In this document: positions 16,537-23,828 of the stretch, piece by piece
Layout: each line of letters starts with the position of its first letter
Numbering within the stretch: position 1 is the first letter of the stretch
The notes under the pieces: generated by a model
Databases searched by the model: none
Seen by the model: only the letters and a program-made list of their open reading frames with translations
What the model was told of the DNA's origin: nothing
Position numbers and translations under genes: made by a program
From: an uncultured bacterium
GTDB taxonomy: Bacteria; Krumholzibacteriota; Krumholzibacteriia; LZORAL124-64-63
Reading direction: 5' to 3'
DNA length: 64,000 nt
NCBI GenBank assembly: GCA_903912525.1
Contig: CAIWHK010000006.1
Location: 124,001 to 188,000 of the forward strand

Positions 16537-17898
16537 ATGAACCTCGATCCTTACAGGAACGAGACGCCGCCCCGCCGGGAGGTACTCCCCGGCGGGGCGG
16601 TGCTGCTGACGGCTCCGCTGCCGACGGCCACCGCCGTGACGCTCGGTGTCTGGCTGCGCCGCGGCAGCCAGGAAGAGGCGCCGGCCCTGGGCGGCATCTC
16701 GCATTTCCTCGAGCACATGGTCTTCAAGGGCACCATGCGGCGCAGCGCGTACGAGCTGGCCGCCGGCTTCGACGCCATCGGCGCCGCGGTCGACGCCTTC
16801 ACGACGAAGGACCTCGTGGCCTTCACCGTGAAGGTGCTGCCCGAGTACTTCAACACCGCGTCGGACCTGCTGGCCGAGATGCTGCTCGAGCCCGCGTTCG
16901 CGCCCGACCTGACCGCGCTCGAGCAGGACGTTGTCTGCGAGGAGATCCAGGAAGCGCTGGACACTCCCGAGGACCGCCTGCACGACGCCTTCGCTTCCCG
17001 TATCTACGGCGCGCACCCGCGCGGCCGGCCCATCCTGGGCACGCCGGCGCTCGTGCGTTCGTACGGTCCCGACGTGCTGCGCGCGCAGCACGCGCGCCTG
17101 TTCTCGGCGCCGAACCTGGTCGTCTCGCTGGCGGGCAACGTCAGCGAAGCCGATCGCGATCGCGTGGCCGCCCTGTTCGGCGGCGCGGGCGTGGGCAGCG
17201 GCGCCCCGTTGACGGCGCCGGCGGCCGTCTCTGCGCCGGCCCGCGCGGCCGCCTACCTCGACCCGGCGCTCGACCTCGAGAGCGAGGGCGACCCGCTGCG
17301 CCTGGACCTGCACAGCCCCATCCTGCAGACCTATTTCGAGGCCGGCAACCTGGGCGTCTCGTTCGGTCACGCCGACCGGCTGGCCATCTACCTGATGGTC
17401 AACGTGCTGGGCGGCGGCATGAGCAGCCGCATCTTCCAGTCCGTGCGCGAGCGCGAGGGCCTGGCCTACACCATCTACAACTACCATGACATGGGGCGCG
17501 ACACCGGGCTGGTCAGCTGCTCGGGCTCGTGCTCGCCCGAGAAGCTGCCGCGGCTGGAGGAGGTGCTCCGCCTGGAGTACCGCAAGCTGCTGACGGACGG
17601 TCTTCCCGCCGCCGAGCTGGACAGCAACAAGGCGCAGCTCAAGTCGCAGCTGATCTTCTCGCTCGACGGCGTCAGCAACCAGATGTACCGCTCGGCGCGC
17701 AACGAGATCTACTACGGGCGCTTTGTGCCGGTGGCCGAGCTGGTCGACGGCATCGACAAGGTCGACAACGACCAGCTCATGCGCTGCGCCGCCACCTGGT
17801 TCGATCCCGACCGCCTGCTTTTCGCCGTGCACGGACCCGCCGAGGGCGAGGACGGCGACGACGAGGATGACGACGACTACGACGGCGGCGAAGACTGA
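16537..17898 (+). CDS. M16 family zinc metalloprotease (insulinase/PqqL/YmxG type)
   Basis: 453 residues with the inverted zinc motif HFLEH (H56, E59, H60) and the third ligand expected in the EEIQEAL segment. The C-terminal half carries NVLGGGMSSRIFQSVREREG, the R/Y-containing region of M16B subunits. Length fits a single-chain M16B processing peptidase (YmxG-like), which often follows pnp. No signal peptide is seen, so it is probably cytoplasmic. The last ~15 residues are almost all acidic (EGEDGDDEDDDDYDGGED), an unusual tail. It starts 12 bases after pnp and is presumably co-transcribed. Confidence 0.9.
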   Translation: MNLDPYRNETPPRREVLPGGAVLLTAPLPTATAVTLGVWLRRGSQEEAPALGGISHFLEHMVFKGTMRRSAYELAAGFDAIGAAVDAFTTKDLVAFTVKVLPEYFNTASDLLAEMLLEPAFAPDLTALEQDVVCEEIQEALDTPEDRLHDAFASRIYGAHPRGRPILGTPALVRSYGPDVLRAQHARLFSAPNLVVSLAGNVSEADRDRVAALFGGAGVGSGAPLTAPAAVSAPARAAAYLDPALDLESEGDPLRLDLHSPILQTYFEAGNLGVSFGHADRLAIYLMVNVLGGGMSSRIFQSVREREGLAYTIYNYHDMGRDTGLVSCSGSCSPEKLPRLEEVLRLEYRKLLTDGLPAAELDSNKAQLKSQLIFSLDGVSNQMYRSARNEIYYGRFVPVAELVDGIDKVDNDQLMRCAATWFDPDRLLFAVHGPAEGEDGDDEDDDDYDGGED

Positions 17899-17907
17899 AA
17901 TAGAAAA

Positions 17908-17982
17908 CGGCGGCGACCGTTCAAGCCGCCGCCGCCTCGTTGTTCCGCTTCGGCGCCGGGCCATCCCGGCGCCGTTTCCTTT
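17908..17982 (+). terminator. Double hairpin terminator after the M16 gene
   Basis: A 7-bp stem CGGCGGC/GCCGCCG (17908-17914 with 17925-17931) is followed by a perfect 10-bp stem CGGCGCCGGG/CCCGGCGCCG (17951-17960 with 17965-17974, four-base loop) and then TTTCCTTT. The T-rich run is on the plus strand, so the second hairpin serves the rpsO-pnp-M16 unit. The converging aminotransferase gene ends at 17981 and may share the stem. Confidence 0.7.
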
Positions 17983-19192
17983 ACCGGCTCCAGTCGAAGC
18001 CCGCGCCCTCCAGCAATCCCATCACCTTGGCGATCTGCGCGTCGGGCGCCACCAGCGAGGTGCGGCAGTAGCCGCGCCCGTGCACGCCGAAACCGCTGCC
18101 CGGCGAGAGCAGCACGCCCGTCTTCGCGAACACGTCGCGCACGAAAGCGAAGTCGTCGTCGCCCCAGGCGCGGGGAATGCGCGCCCAGATGTACAGCGTG
18201 GCCGGCGGCGTCGGCACCTGCCAGCCCAGCTTGCGGTAGCCGGCCACCATCTGGTTGCGGCGGTGCAGGTACTGCGCCCGGTTGTCGCGCACCGTCTGGC
18301 CGCCGTGCTTCAGCGCGGCGACCGCCGCCATCTGGATGCCGCCGAACAGCGAGAAGTCGACATGGCTCTTCAGCTTCGCCAGCACGCCGATGGGCTCGCC
18401 GGCGCCGACCGCGAAGCCCACGCGCCAGCCGGCCAGGTTGTGGCTCTTGCTCAGGCTCTGGAACTCGACGGCCACGTCGAACGCGCCGGGCACCTGCAGC
18501 ACGCTCGGCGGCGGGTTCTCCGTGTCGTAGCCCAGCTCGGTGTAGGCCGCGTCGCTGACCAGCATCACGCGGTTCTTGCGGCACCAGTCGACGGCCTTCG
18601 CGAAGAACACCAGGTCGACGACGCCGCCGGTCGGGTTGTTCGGGTAGTTGAGGATCAGCATCTTCGCGCGCCCGGCGACATCCAGCGGGATGTCCTCGAG
18701 GCGCGGCACGAAGCCGTCCTCCTCGCGCAGCTTCAGCTCGAAGATCTCCGCCTCGCACAGGTGCGCCGCGCCGAAGTAGGCGGGGTAGCACGGGCTCGGC
18801 AGGATGATGGCGTCGCCCGGGTTCAGGTAGGCGCGCATCAGGTTGGCCAGGCCTTCCTTCGAGCCGATCAGCGGCAGCGACTGCGTATGCGGTTCGATCC
18901 GCACGCCGAAGCGCTCGAAGTACCAGTCGGCGATGGCCTCGCGAAAGCGCGGCAGGCCGTTGAAGGTGCCGTAGCGGTGGACATTCCAACTGTCGTCCTC
19001 GAGCGAACCGGTCAGCGCGGCCAGCACCGCCGGCGCCGGGCGCACGTCCGGGTTGCCGACGCTCAGGTCGATGACGTCGCGGCCGGCGGCCACGGCCTCG
19101 TCCCGCATGCGGAACAACGTGGCGAAGACGTACGGCGGCAGGTTCGAGACGCGCTCGCTGCAGGGCACGACGAACGGGGTCTGGTCGTTCAT
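17981..19192 (-). CDS. Class I/II PLP aminotransferase, LL-diaminopimelate aminotransferase-like
   Basis: 403 residues, fold type I. Landmarks are DLSVGNPDVRPAP, HRYGTFNGLPRFREAIADWY, ILNYPNNPTGGV, VSDAAYTELGY and the Schiff-base lysine in SLSKSHNLAGWRVGF. Overall arrangement and length agree with DapL, which makes LL-diaminopimelate from tetrahydrodipicolinate in one step. Relatives that transaminate Ala, Asp or aromatic acids share the same motifs, so the substrate is inferred. An aspartokinase at 53183 would feed the same pathway. It is transcribed alone, with a 9-bp palindrome in its upstream region. Confidence 0.8.
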   Translation of the reverse strand: MNDQTPFVVPCSERVSNLPPYVFATLFRMRDEAVAAGRDVIDLSVGNPDVRPAPAVLAALTGSLEDDSWNVHRYGTFNGLPRFREAIADWYFERFGVRIEPHTQSLPLIGSKEGLANLMRAYLNPGDAIILPSPCYPAYFGAAHLCEAEIFELKLREEDGFVPRLEDIPLDVAGRAKMLILNYPNNPTGGVVDLVFFAKAVDWCRKNRVMLVSDAAYTELGYDTENPPPSVLQVPGAFDVAVEFQSLSKSHNLAGWRVGFAVGAGEPIGVLAKLKSHVDFSLFGGIQMAAVAALKHGGQTVRDNRAQYLHRRNQMVAGYRKLGWQVPTPPATLYIWARIPRAWGDDDFAFVRDVFAKTGVLLSPGSGFGVHGRGYCRTSLVAPDAQIAKVMGLLEGAGFDWSR

Positions 19193-19219
19193 GGCGGCCT
19201 TCCGGGGGCGGGGTGATCC

Positions 19220-19242
19220 GTGACGGTCAAGGGGACCGTCAC
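19220..19242. promoter_or_regulatory. 9-bp perfect inverted repeat upstream of the aminotransferase
   Basis: GTGACGGTC (19220-19228) and GACCGTCAC (19234-19242) are perfect complements separated by five bases, 28 bases before the aminotransferase ATG (minus strand). Position and symmetry suit a repressor operator or an mRNA hairpin next to the ribosome-binding region. No T-run argues against a terminator. Confidence 0.5.
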
Positions 19243-19283
19243 CCGTCGGCTTTCCAGTTAAATCGATTCGCGGCCGGAAGCAA

Positions 19284-19328
19284 GAAACAAGCGCGGGCGG
19301 CGTTCCGTTCCCGGAGCGCCGCCCGCGC
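19284..19328 (-). terminator. Intrinsic terminator of the TPR-DUF4388 operon
   Basis: On the minus strand a perfect 12-bp stem, GCGCGGGCGGCG paired with CGCCGCCCGCGC (19328-19317 with 19302-19291), encloses a 14-base loop and is followed by TTGTTTCTTG. It begins 18 bases past the stop of the DUF4388 gene. Confidence 0.85.
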
Positions 19329-19345
19329 GGGGCAGGGCCGGGCGG

Positions 19346-20416
19346 CTACGAGTCCAGGCTGAAGGCGTCGCGGTCGACCTGCAGCGTGTAGCGCCAGCCG
19401 AGGCCTTCGACTGTCTGCAGCACCTTGTCCTCCAGCTGGCCCGCGCGCACCAGCGACTGGAGGTCCTGCGGCCACTGACCCTGCTCGTAGCGGTACAGTT
19501 GCGCCGCGGTGACGACCTCCTGGCGCAACTGGGCCAACCGCAGGTCCCGGCCGGGGTCGGCGCGGTCCAGGGGGAAGGCTACCCAGCGGGCGATGAGCAG
19601 CGTGCCGGTCACCAGGACCAGCGCGGCGGTCGCCTTCGCCGAGCGCAGCGCCGGGCCGCGGGTCAGGGACAGGCCGCGGCCGCCGTCGGCGCCGGCGTCG
19701 TCGTCCTCCACCGGCAGGTGGCGGACCAGCACGTCGTCGTGGCACCAGTTCTTCAGCAGGTCGCGCACGACGAAGCTCTCGGCGCGCCCCTGCCGGATGA
19801 TGCGGCCGAGCGCCAGGCCCGACAGCGCCAGTTCCATCACGCGCTGCGCGGTCGGCGACAGCGCCTCGGGCGGCATGACCTTGCGGCCGGCGGTGAAGGT
19901 GATCGACTGCGAGGGCAGCATCTCCTTCAGCATCGGCTCCTCGTCCATGCGCCGGGCGGCTTCCATCAGCAGGCCCTGCACATCGACCTGCAGGCGGTGC
20001 TTCACGCCCGGGGGCGAGTCCTTGCACGCGCTGAACTGGTAGCTGCCGCGGTTCAGCTTCATGCCGGCGTGGGTCATCTCCTGGGCCAGGCCGCGCAGGA
20101 CGCGCTCCAGCTCAGCCGTGTCCATCAGGCCCTCCGAGACGAGGATCTCCGTCAGGTCCAGCGAGCTGTTCTGGCCCACGTACTCGATGTGCTTCCACTG
20201 CGCCTCGGTGAACCAGCCGTACGCGCGCAGGTAGCTCTCGAGCGGGTCGCGCTCCTGGTTGCGGCGGTCGCGCGTGGAGATCAGCACACCCTTGTCGAAC
20301 ACGAACACCAGGTTGCGTCCGGCTTCGATGTTCAGGAACCCGGTTTTCTGCTGGCTCGCCAGCAGCTGGAGGATCTCCGCCAGGTTGAAATCGCTCAGTT
20401 GGCCTTCGAGGGCCAT
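19346..20416 (-). CDS. DUF4388 (PATAN-type) protein with membrane anchor and pseudopilin-like C-terminus
   Basis: 356 residues. The first ~100 match the DUF4388 pattern (MALEGQLSDFNLAEILQLLA, KTGFLNIEAG, FVFDKGVLIST), a domain often attached to signalling proteins in FCB and delta-type bacteria. A middle helical region (about 100-235) follows. A single hydrophobic helix (ATAALVLVTGTLLIARWVAF) sits near residue 270. The ending (LRQEVVTAAQLYRYEQGQWP, DLQSLVRAG) resembles the globular part of GspG-type pseudopilins. The combination suggests a cytoplasmic sensor tied through the membrane to a small periplasmic domain. It is co-transcribed with the TPR protein 12 bases upstream. Function unknown. 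Confidence 0.75.
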   Translation of the reverse strand: MALEGQLSDFNLAEILQLLASQQKTGFLNIEAGRNLVFVFDKGVLISTRDRRNQERDPLESYLRAYGWFTEAQWKHIEYVGQNSSLDLTEILVSEGLMDTAELERVLRGLAQEMTHAGMKLNRGSYQFSACKDSPPGVKHRLQVDVQGLLMEAARRMDEEPMLKEMLPSQSITFTAGRKVMPPEALSPTAQRVMELALSGLALGRIIRQGRAESFVVRDLLKNWCHDDVLVRHLPVEDDDAGADGGRGLSLTRGPALRSAKATAALVLVTGTLLIARWVAFPLDRADPGRDLRLAQLRQEVVTAAQLYRYEQGQWPQDLQSLVRAGQLEDKVLQTVEGLGWRYTLQVDRDAFSLDS

Positions 20417-20428
20417 GGTCGACCTCCG

Positions 20429-22501
20429 TTAACGGGTGACGGCGCCGGCGCGCCGTGCCGGTTGCTTCTTCGGGTTGCCCGTGATCGTCGTAAAGCGCTC
20501 GTGCAGCCGCCGGCGCAGGGTCGGGGCGTCCAGCATCGCGGTCAGCCAGACCAGGCACAGCAGCACCGCGCCGAGCACGACCGGCAAGCCGTGCAAGCCG
20601 GGCCAGGCGGCCGACGGCAACGGGAACCAGGCCGGGTTGATGGTCTCGCCGGGCAGGAGCAGGCCCGGCGTATTCCACTCGGCGCCGGGATCGAAAGCCC
20701 AGGCCGCCGCGATCAGGAACAGGCCGAACGAAACCATGCTCAGGCGCATCCAGCCGCCCCAGAAACAGCCGGTGGCCAGGTGGCCGCTGCCCGGGACGAC
20801 CCGGCCCATGCGCACGATGCGCGCCGAGTGGGCCAGGCCTTCGGTGCGGCCGCGGTTCTTCAGCAGCGTGCCGAGCACCAGGTCGCTGCGCGAACGGATC
20901 GCCGTCTCGTTGCAGGCGGCGCACAGGCAGGCGCCGTCGTGCACGCCGCTGCAGGCGCGACACAGGGGAGCGCCGCAGTTGTCGCACTCGTGCGCGTGGC
21001 GCGGCTTGCGGCCGGCCCACGCCGTGGCCAGCAGCCCCAGCAGGAGCGGAGCGCCGACCAGGAGATACAGCGGCACCGGCGGCGCACCCAGCAGGTTGCG
21101 CCACGCCGACACCGTCACCAGCGGCGGGTAGCCCGCGCCTTCCCAGGTACACGCAGCCTTCAGCTGCTGGTCGGTCAGGCCCGGGTAGACGACGGCCGAG
21201 AAGCCGCCGCGCGGGTTGGGTTCGTGGTTGGCGCGCGGCGGGTCGAAGCCCAGCTGCCGCGCCCTGTCCAGCGAGGCGGTGGCCTCGGGCACGAACAGCT
21301 TCTTGAACTGCACCTGCGCCAGGTTGAACGGGATCTCGCCGCGGCCCGGCCAGCGGCCCGCCGCCTCGCGGTAGGCGGCGGCCGATTCGTCCAATTCGCC
21401 CAGGTAGTAACGGTTGTTGGCGATGCCGACCGTGGCGGCAAAGGCGTGCGGCTCGTGCTTCAGGGCTTCCTGGAACCGCGCGTTGCTGGCGGCGAACGCG
21501 CCGCGGCGCGCCTCCTGGATGCCGAGGGCCGTCAGCAACCGGGCCTTGCGGGCCGGTTCCTCGGCCTGTGCCAGCTGCCGGTTCAGCGCGTCGATGAGCG
21601 ACGCCGATGGCGGCAACGTCGAGCCCTGCAGCAGCAGTGTCACTTCGCTCGCGGGGTCGATCACGGGCACGGCCTCGCGCAGCAGCGGCCAGTTCGGGAA
21701 CGTCAGGCACAGCGCGCACAGCCAGGTCAGCATCAGCAGGTTGTGGCGGCGTCCGCGCGTGCGCACGAGCACCGGCACCGACAGCAGCGCGAGCAGGCCC
21801 AGCCAGCCCGGGCGCAGCAGCAGCGCCACCAGCAGGATCAGCACCGGCATCAGCAGGCGCGGCCGATGGCGACGGTCCTTCAGCAGCGTCGCGGAAAGGT
21901 CGTGCGCCAGCAGGCGCCAGCGGCCGAGCCACAGCGCGGCCACAAGCACGGTCCAGAAGATCGACGTCGCCAGCAGCAGACCCTGGTGCGTGGCGATGAC
22001 CAGGGGGCCGCGGGCGATCGGGGAATCGACAAGGCTGCGCACCGACGCCGGCAGCACCTTCGCCAACGTTGCGGTGTCCATGGCGCGCACCGATCTCGCC
22101 ACCGACCACAACTGGTAACGCGGCTGGCCGGGCGCCGCCTCGAGCGCGGCGGCCATGCTGGTCATCACGCCGCCGGGATCATCACTCATTGCGGCCTGGC
22201 GCGCCTGCCGATAGGCGACGGCCGCGCCGAGCGGATCATCCAGCCGCGGCGGCTGCTTCGACAGGCGTCCGGTCTGCGCTGCGCTGCCGGTCATTTCCGG
22301 CAACACGCGCCGGCTGATCTCCACGTGCGGTTGCGCGTAACGTGGATCCGGCACCGGGACCTGCGGTTCGGTGATGAACGTGTCGAGCGGCGCGGCCGCC
22401 GTCTGGGCGCCCGACGCCGCGACTGCGGCGCCCGCAGGCCGCCAGGGGGCCAGGAGCGCCAGGCACAGCGCCGGGACGATCATCAACGTGCGGGATTTCA
22501 T
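20429..22501 (-). CDS. Large TPR-containing membrane protein with Cys-rich zinc-like insert
   Basis: 690 residues. A signal peptide (MKSRTLMIVPALCLALLAPW) leads to a periplasmic segment and then a cluster of hydrophobic helices at about 165-290. TPR-like helices follow (LLTALGIQEARRGAFAASNA, ANNRYYLGELDESAAAYREA, PFNLAQVQFKKLFVPEA). After another helix comes a Cys-rich cluster, CDNCGAPLCRACSGVHDGA then CLCAACNE, which could bind zinc. The C-terminus has two or three more membrane helices. It heads a two-gene operon with the DUF4388 protein. The layout resembles secretion or motility scaffold proteins of candidate phyla, but no named family is recognised. Confidence 0.75.
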   Translation of the reverse strand: MKSRTLMIVPALCLALLAPWRPAGAAVAASGAQTAAAPLDTFITEPQVPVPDPRYAQPHVEISRRVLPEMTGSAAQTGRLSKQPPRLDDPLGAAVAYRQARQAAMSDDPGGVMTSMAAALEAAPGQPRYQLWSVARSVRAMDTATLAKVLPASVRSLVDSPIARGPLVIATHQGLLLATSIFWTVLVAALWLGRWRLLAHDLSATLLKDRRHRPRLLMPVLILLVALLLRPGWLGLLALLSVPVLVRTRGRRHNLLMLTWLCALCLTFPNWPLLREAVPVIDPASEVTLLLQGSTLPPSASLIDALNRQLAQAEEPARKARLLTALGIQEARRGAFAASNARFQEALKHEPHAFAATVGIANNRYYLGELDESAAAYREAAGRWPGRGEIPFNLAQVQFKKLFVPEATASLDRARQLGFDPPRANHEPNPRGGFSAVVYPGLTDQQLKAACTWEGAGYPPLVTVSAWRNLLGAPPVPLYLLVGAPLLLGLLATAWAGRKPRHAHECDNCGAPLCRACSGVHDGACLCAACNETAIRSRSDLVLGTLLKNRGRTEGLAHSARIVRMGRVVPGSGHLATGCFWGGWMRLSMVSFGLFLIAAAWAFDPGAEWNTPGLLLPGETINPAWFPLPSAAWPGLHGLPVVLGAVLLCLVWLTAMLDAPTLRRRLHERFTTITGNPKKQPARRAGAVTR

Positions 22502-22953
22502 CTACGTGCCACCTGCCTTCGAGGGTGCCATCGCCGGCCGGATCCAGCGGGGTCCGGCACGGGGGAATAGGGCAACGCCCGGCCCCCTGGACCGGGGCTG
22601 CCGGGCCCGGGGGTTCGGTCGCTTTATCGGACGAAACGTTGGGGGATTTACCGTAATTGCGGTTTCCGGGGGGCGGGCCCGTCCGGGCGCCGCAATCGCC
22701 CCGTCCAGGGCCTTGCGGACCGCGATCGGGACGGCAGCGGGGGACCAGGAGGGGCCTGTAGCGGCCCGGGGCGCCCCGCGGCCGGGCCCGCCGGGCGCAG
22801 GCTGGCCGTTGCCGGTCCAAGGGGTTATCATCCGGGGTCGGCCCGGGAACCGGGGCGGCGCCACGGCGTTGGCCCGCCTTTCGGCCCCGGCACACCGTCA
22901 TCTTCTCCCCGCGGCAGGCGGACCCGACCGCCCCGCGAGCCCCCGGAGGCGAC
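22502..22953. other. Divergent intergenic region, 452 bases
   Basis: No gene found. It is extremely GC-rich except for an AT-richer island at about 22625-22665, which could carry the promoter of the minus-strand TPR operon. For the plus-strand cyclophilin a -10-like TATCAT occurs at 22826-22831 without a convincing -35. GC-rich palindromes are frequent but none is followed by a T-run. Confidence 0.4.
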
Positions 22954-23751
22954 ATGCGTCCCGTTTCCCGCGTCATCGGCACCGTGCTGACCCTGATGCT
23001 GGCGATGTCCTGCCTGGCCACGGCCCTGGCCGGGCCCGTCGCGGACAAGGCCAGGCCGGACGCTGCCGCCCAGGCTGCGCCACCGCTGTTCGTGCGCTTC
23101 CAGACCGAGCGCGGCGACATCCTGATGGTGATGTACCCGGAGCTGGCCCCGCATCATGTCGCGAACTTCACGCACCTGTCCCGCAGCGGCTTCTTCGCCG
23201 GGACCCGCATCCACCGCATCGTGCCGGGCTTCGTGATCCAGGGCGGCGACCCGTTCACGAAGGACGAGGACCCCGCCAACGACGGCACCGGCGGCCCGAT
23301 CATTCGCGACGTCCTGGGTGAACAGGAATGGCTGGACTATTCGAAGGCCGACCCCACGCAGGCGGCGGCGCTGCTCGCCGGCAAGGGCTATGTGGCCGCG
23401 CCCGACGGCAAGGCCTACCTGAAGGCCGAGTTCTCACCGGCGAAGCACGTGCGCGGCACGCTCAGCATGGCGCGCGCGCCTGAGCTCGACTCGGCCGGCA
23501 GCCAGTTCTTCCTCTGCGTCAGCGAAGCCTCGTTCCTGGACCGCGCCTACACCGTGTTCGGCCACGTGGTCCTGGGCCTGGACGTGGCGGACAAGATCGT
23601 GAACGCCGAGCGGACCTCTCCCGCGAGCGAGACGCCGGCCGTGCCGGTGCAGGTGATCGCCACCACGGTGCTCGAGGGCACGGGCGAATTGACCAAGGCC
23701 GAACTGGCTGCCTGGGAAGCCCTCCCGGCGGAACTGAAGAGCATCCGCTGA
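22954..23751 (+). CDS. Exported peptidyl-prolyl cis-trans isomerase, cyclophilin type
   Basis: 265 residues. An N-terminal signal ([20 protein letters not shown]) leads to the cyclophilin barrel: [40 protein letters not shown] (active-site Arg/Phe region), [18 protein letters not shown] and [18 protein letters not shown] roughly 50-residue insertion between GGPIIRD and [13 protein letters not shown] is longer than in PpiA. A Cys in the signal region (MSCLATA) is not followed by a clear lipobox, so a soluble periplasmic protein is preferred. It would help fold exported proteins. GGAGGCG precedes the ATG. It is followed by a degenerate repeat and then uvrA. Confidence 0.92.
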   Translation: MRPVSRVIGTVLTLMLAMSCLATALAGPVADKARPDAAAQAAPPLFVRFQTERGDILMVMYPELAPHHVANFTHLSRSGFFAGTRIHRIVPGFVIQGGDPFTKDEDPANDGTGGPIIRDVLGEQEWLDYSKADPTQAAALLAGKGYVAAPDGKAYLKAEFSPAKHVRGTLSMARAPELDSAGSQFFLCVSEASFLDRAYTVFGHVVLGLDVADKIVNAERTSPASETPAVPVQVIATTVLEGTGELTKAELAAWEALPAELKSIR

Positions 23752-23763
23752 TCGCGGCGGGCG

Positions 23764-23811
23764 ACGTGACTGTAGGAAGACGTGACTGTAGGAAAACATG
23801 ACGGCAGGCAA
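23764..23811 (+). repeat. Three degenerate 16-bp direct repeats before uvrA
   Basis: ACGTGACTGTAGGAAG (23764-23779), ACGTGACTGTAGGAAA (23780-23795) and a diverged copy ACATGACGGCAGGCAA (23796-23811) lie head-to-tail between the cyclophilin stop and the uvrA start. The first two differ at one base. They could be a regulator-binding array or simple slippage. Confidence 0.8.
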
Positions 23812-23828
23812 CCCATGATGGTGCGCGC

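Noticed and set aside
14071-17964. A 1297-codon open frame on the minus strand across rpsO-pnp-M16
   Set aside because: It is antisense to three secure genes, has His/Arg/Asp-heavy composition typical of complementary frames in high-GC DNA, and shows no domain motif.
19499-22570. A 1023-codon plus-strand frame opposite the TPR and DUF4388 genes
   Set aside because: The minus-strand genes have a signal peptide, domains, tight spacing and a terminator. The plus frame is Gln/Arg/Ala-rich without motifs.
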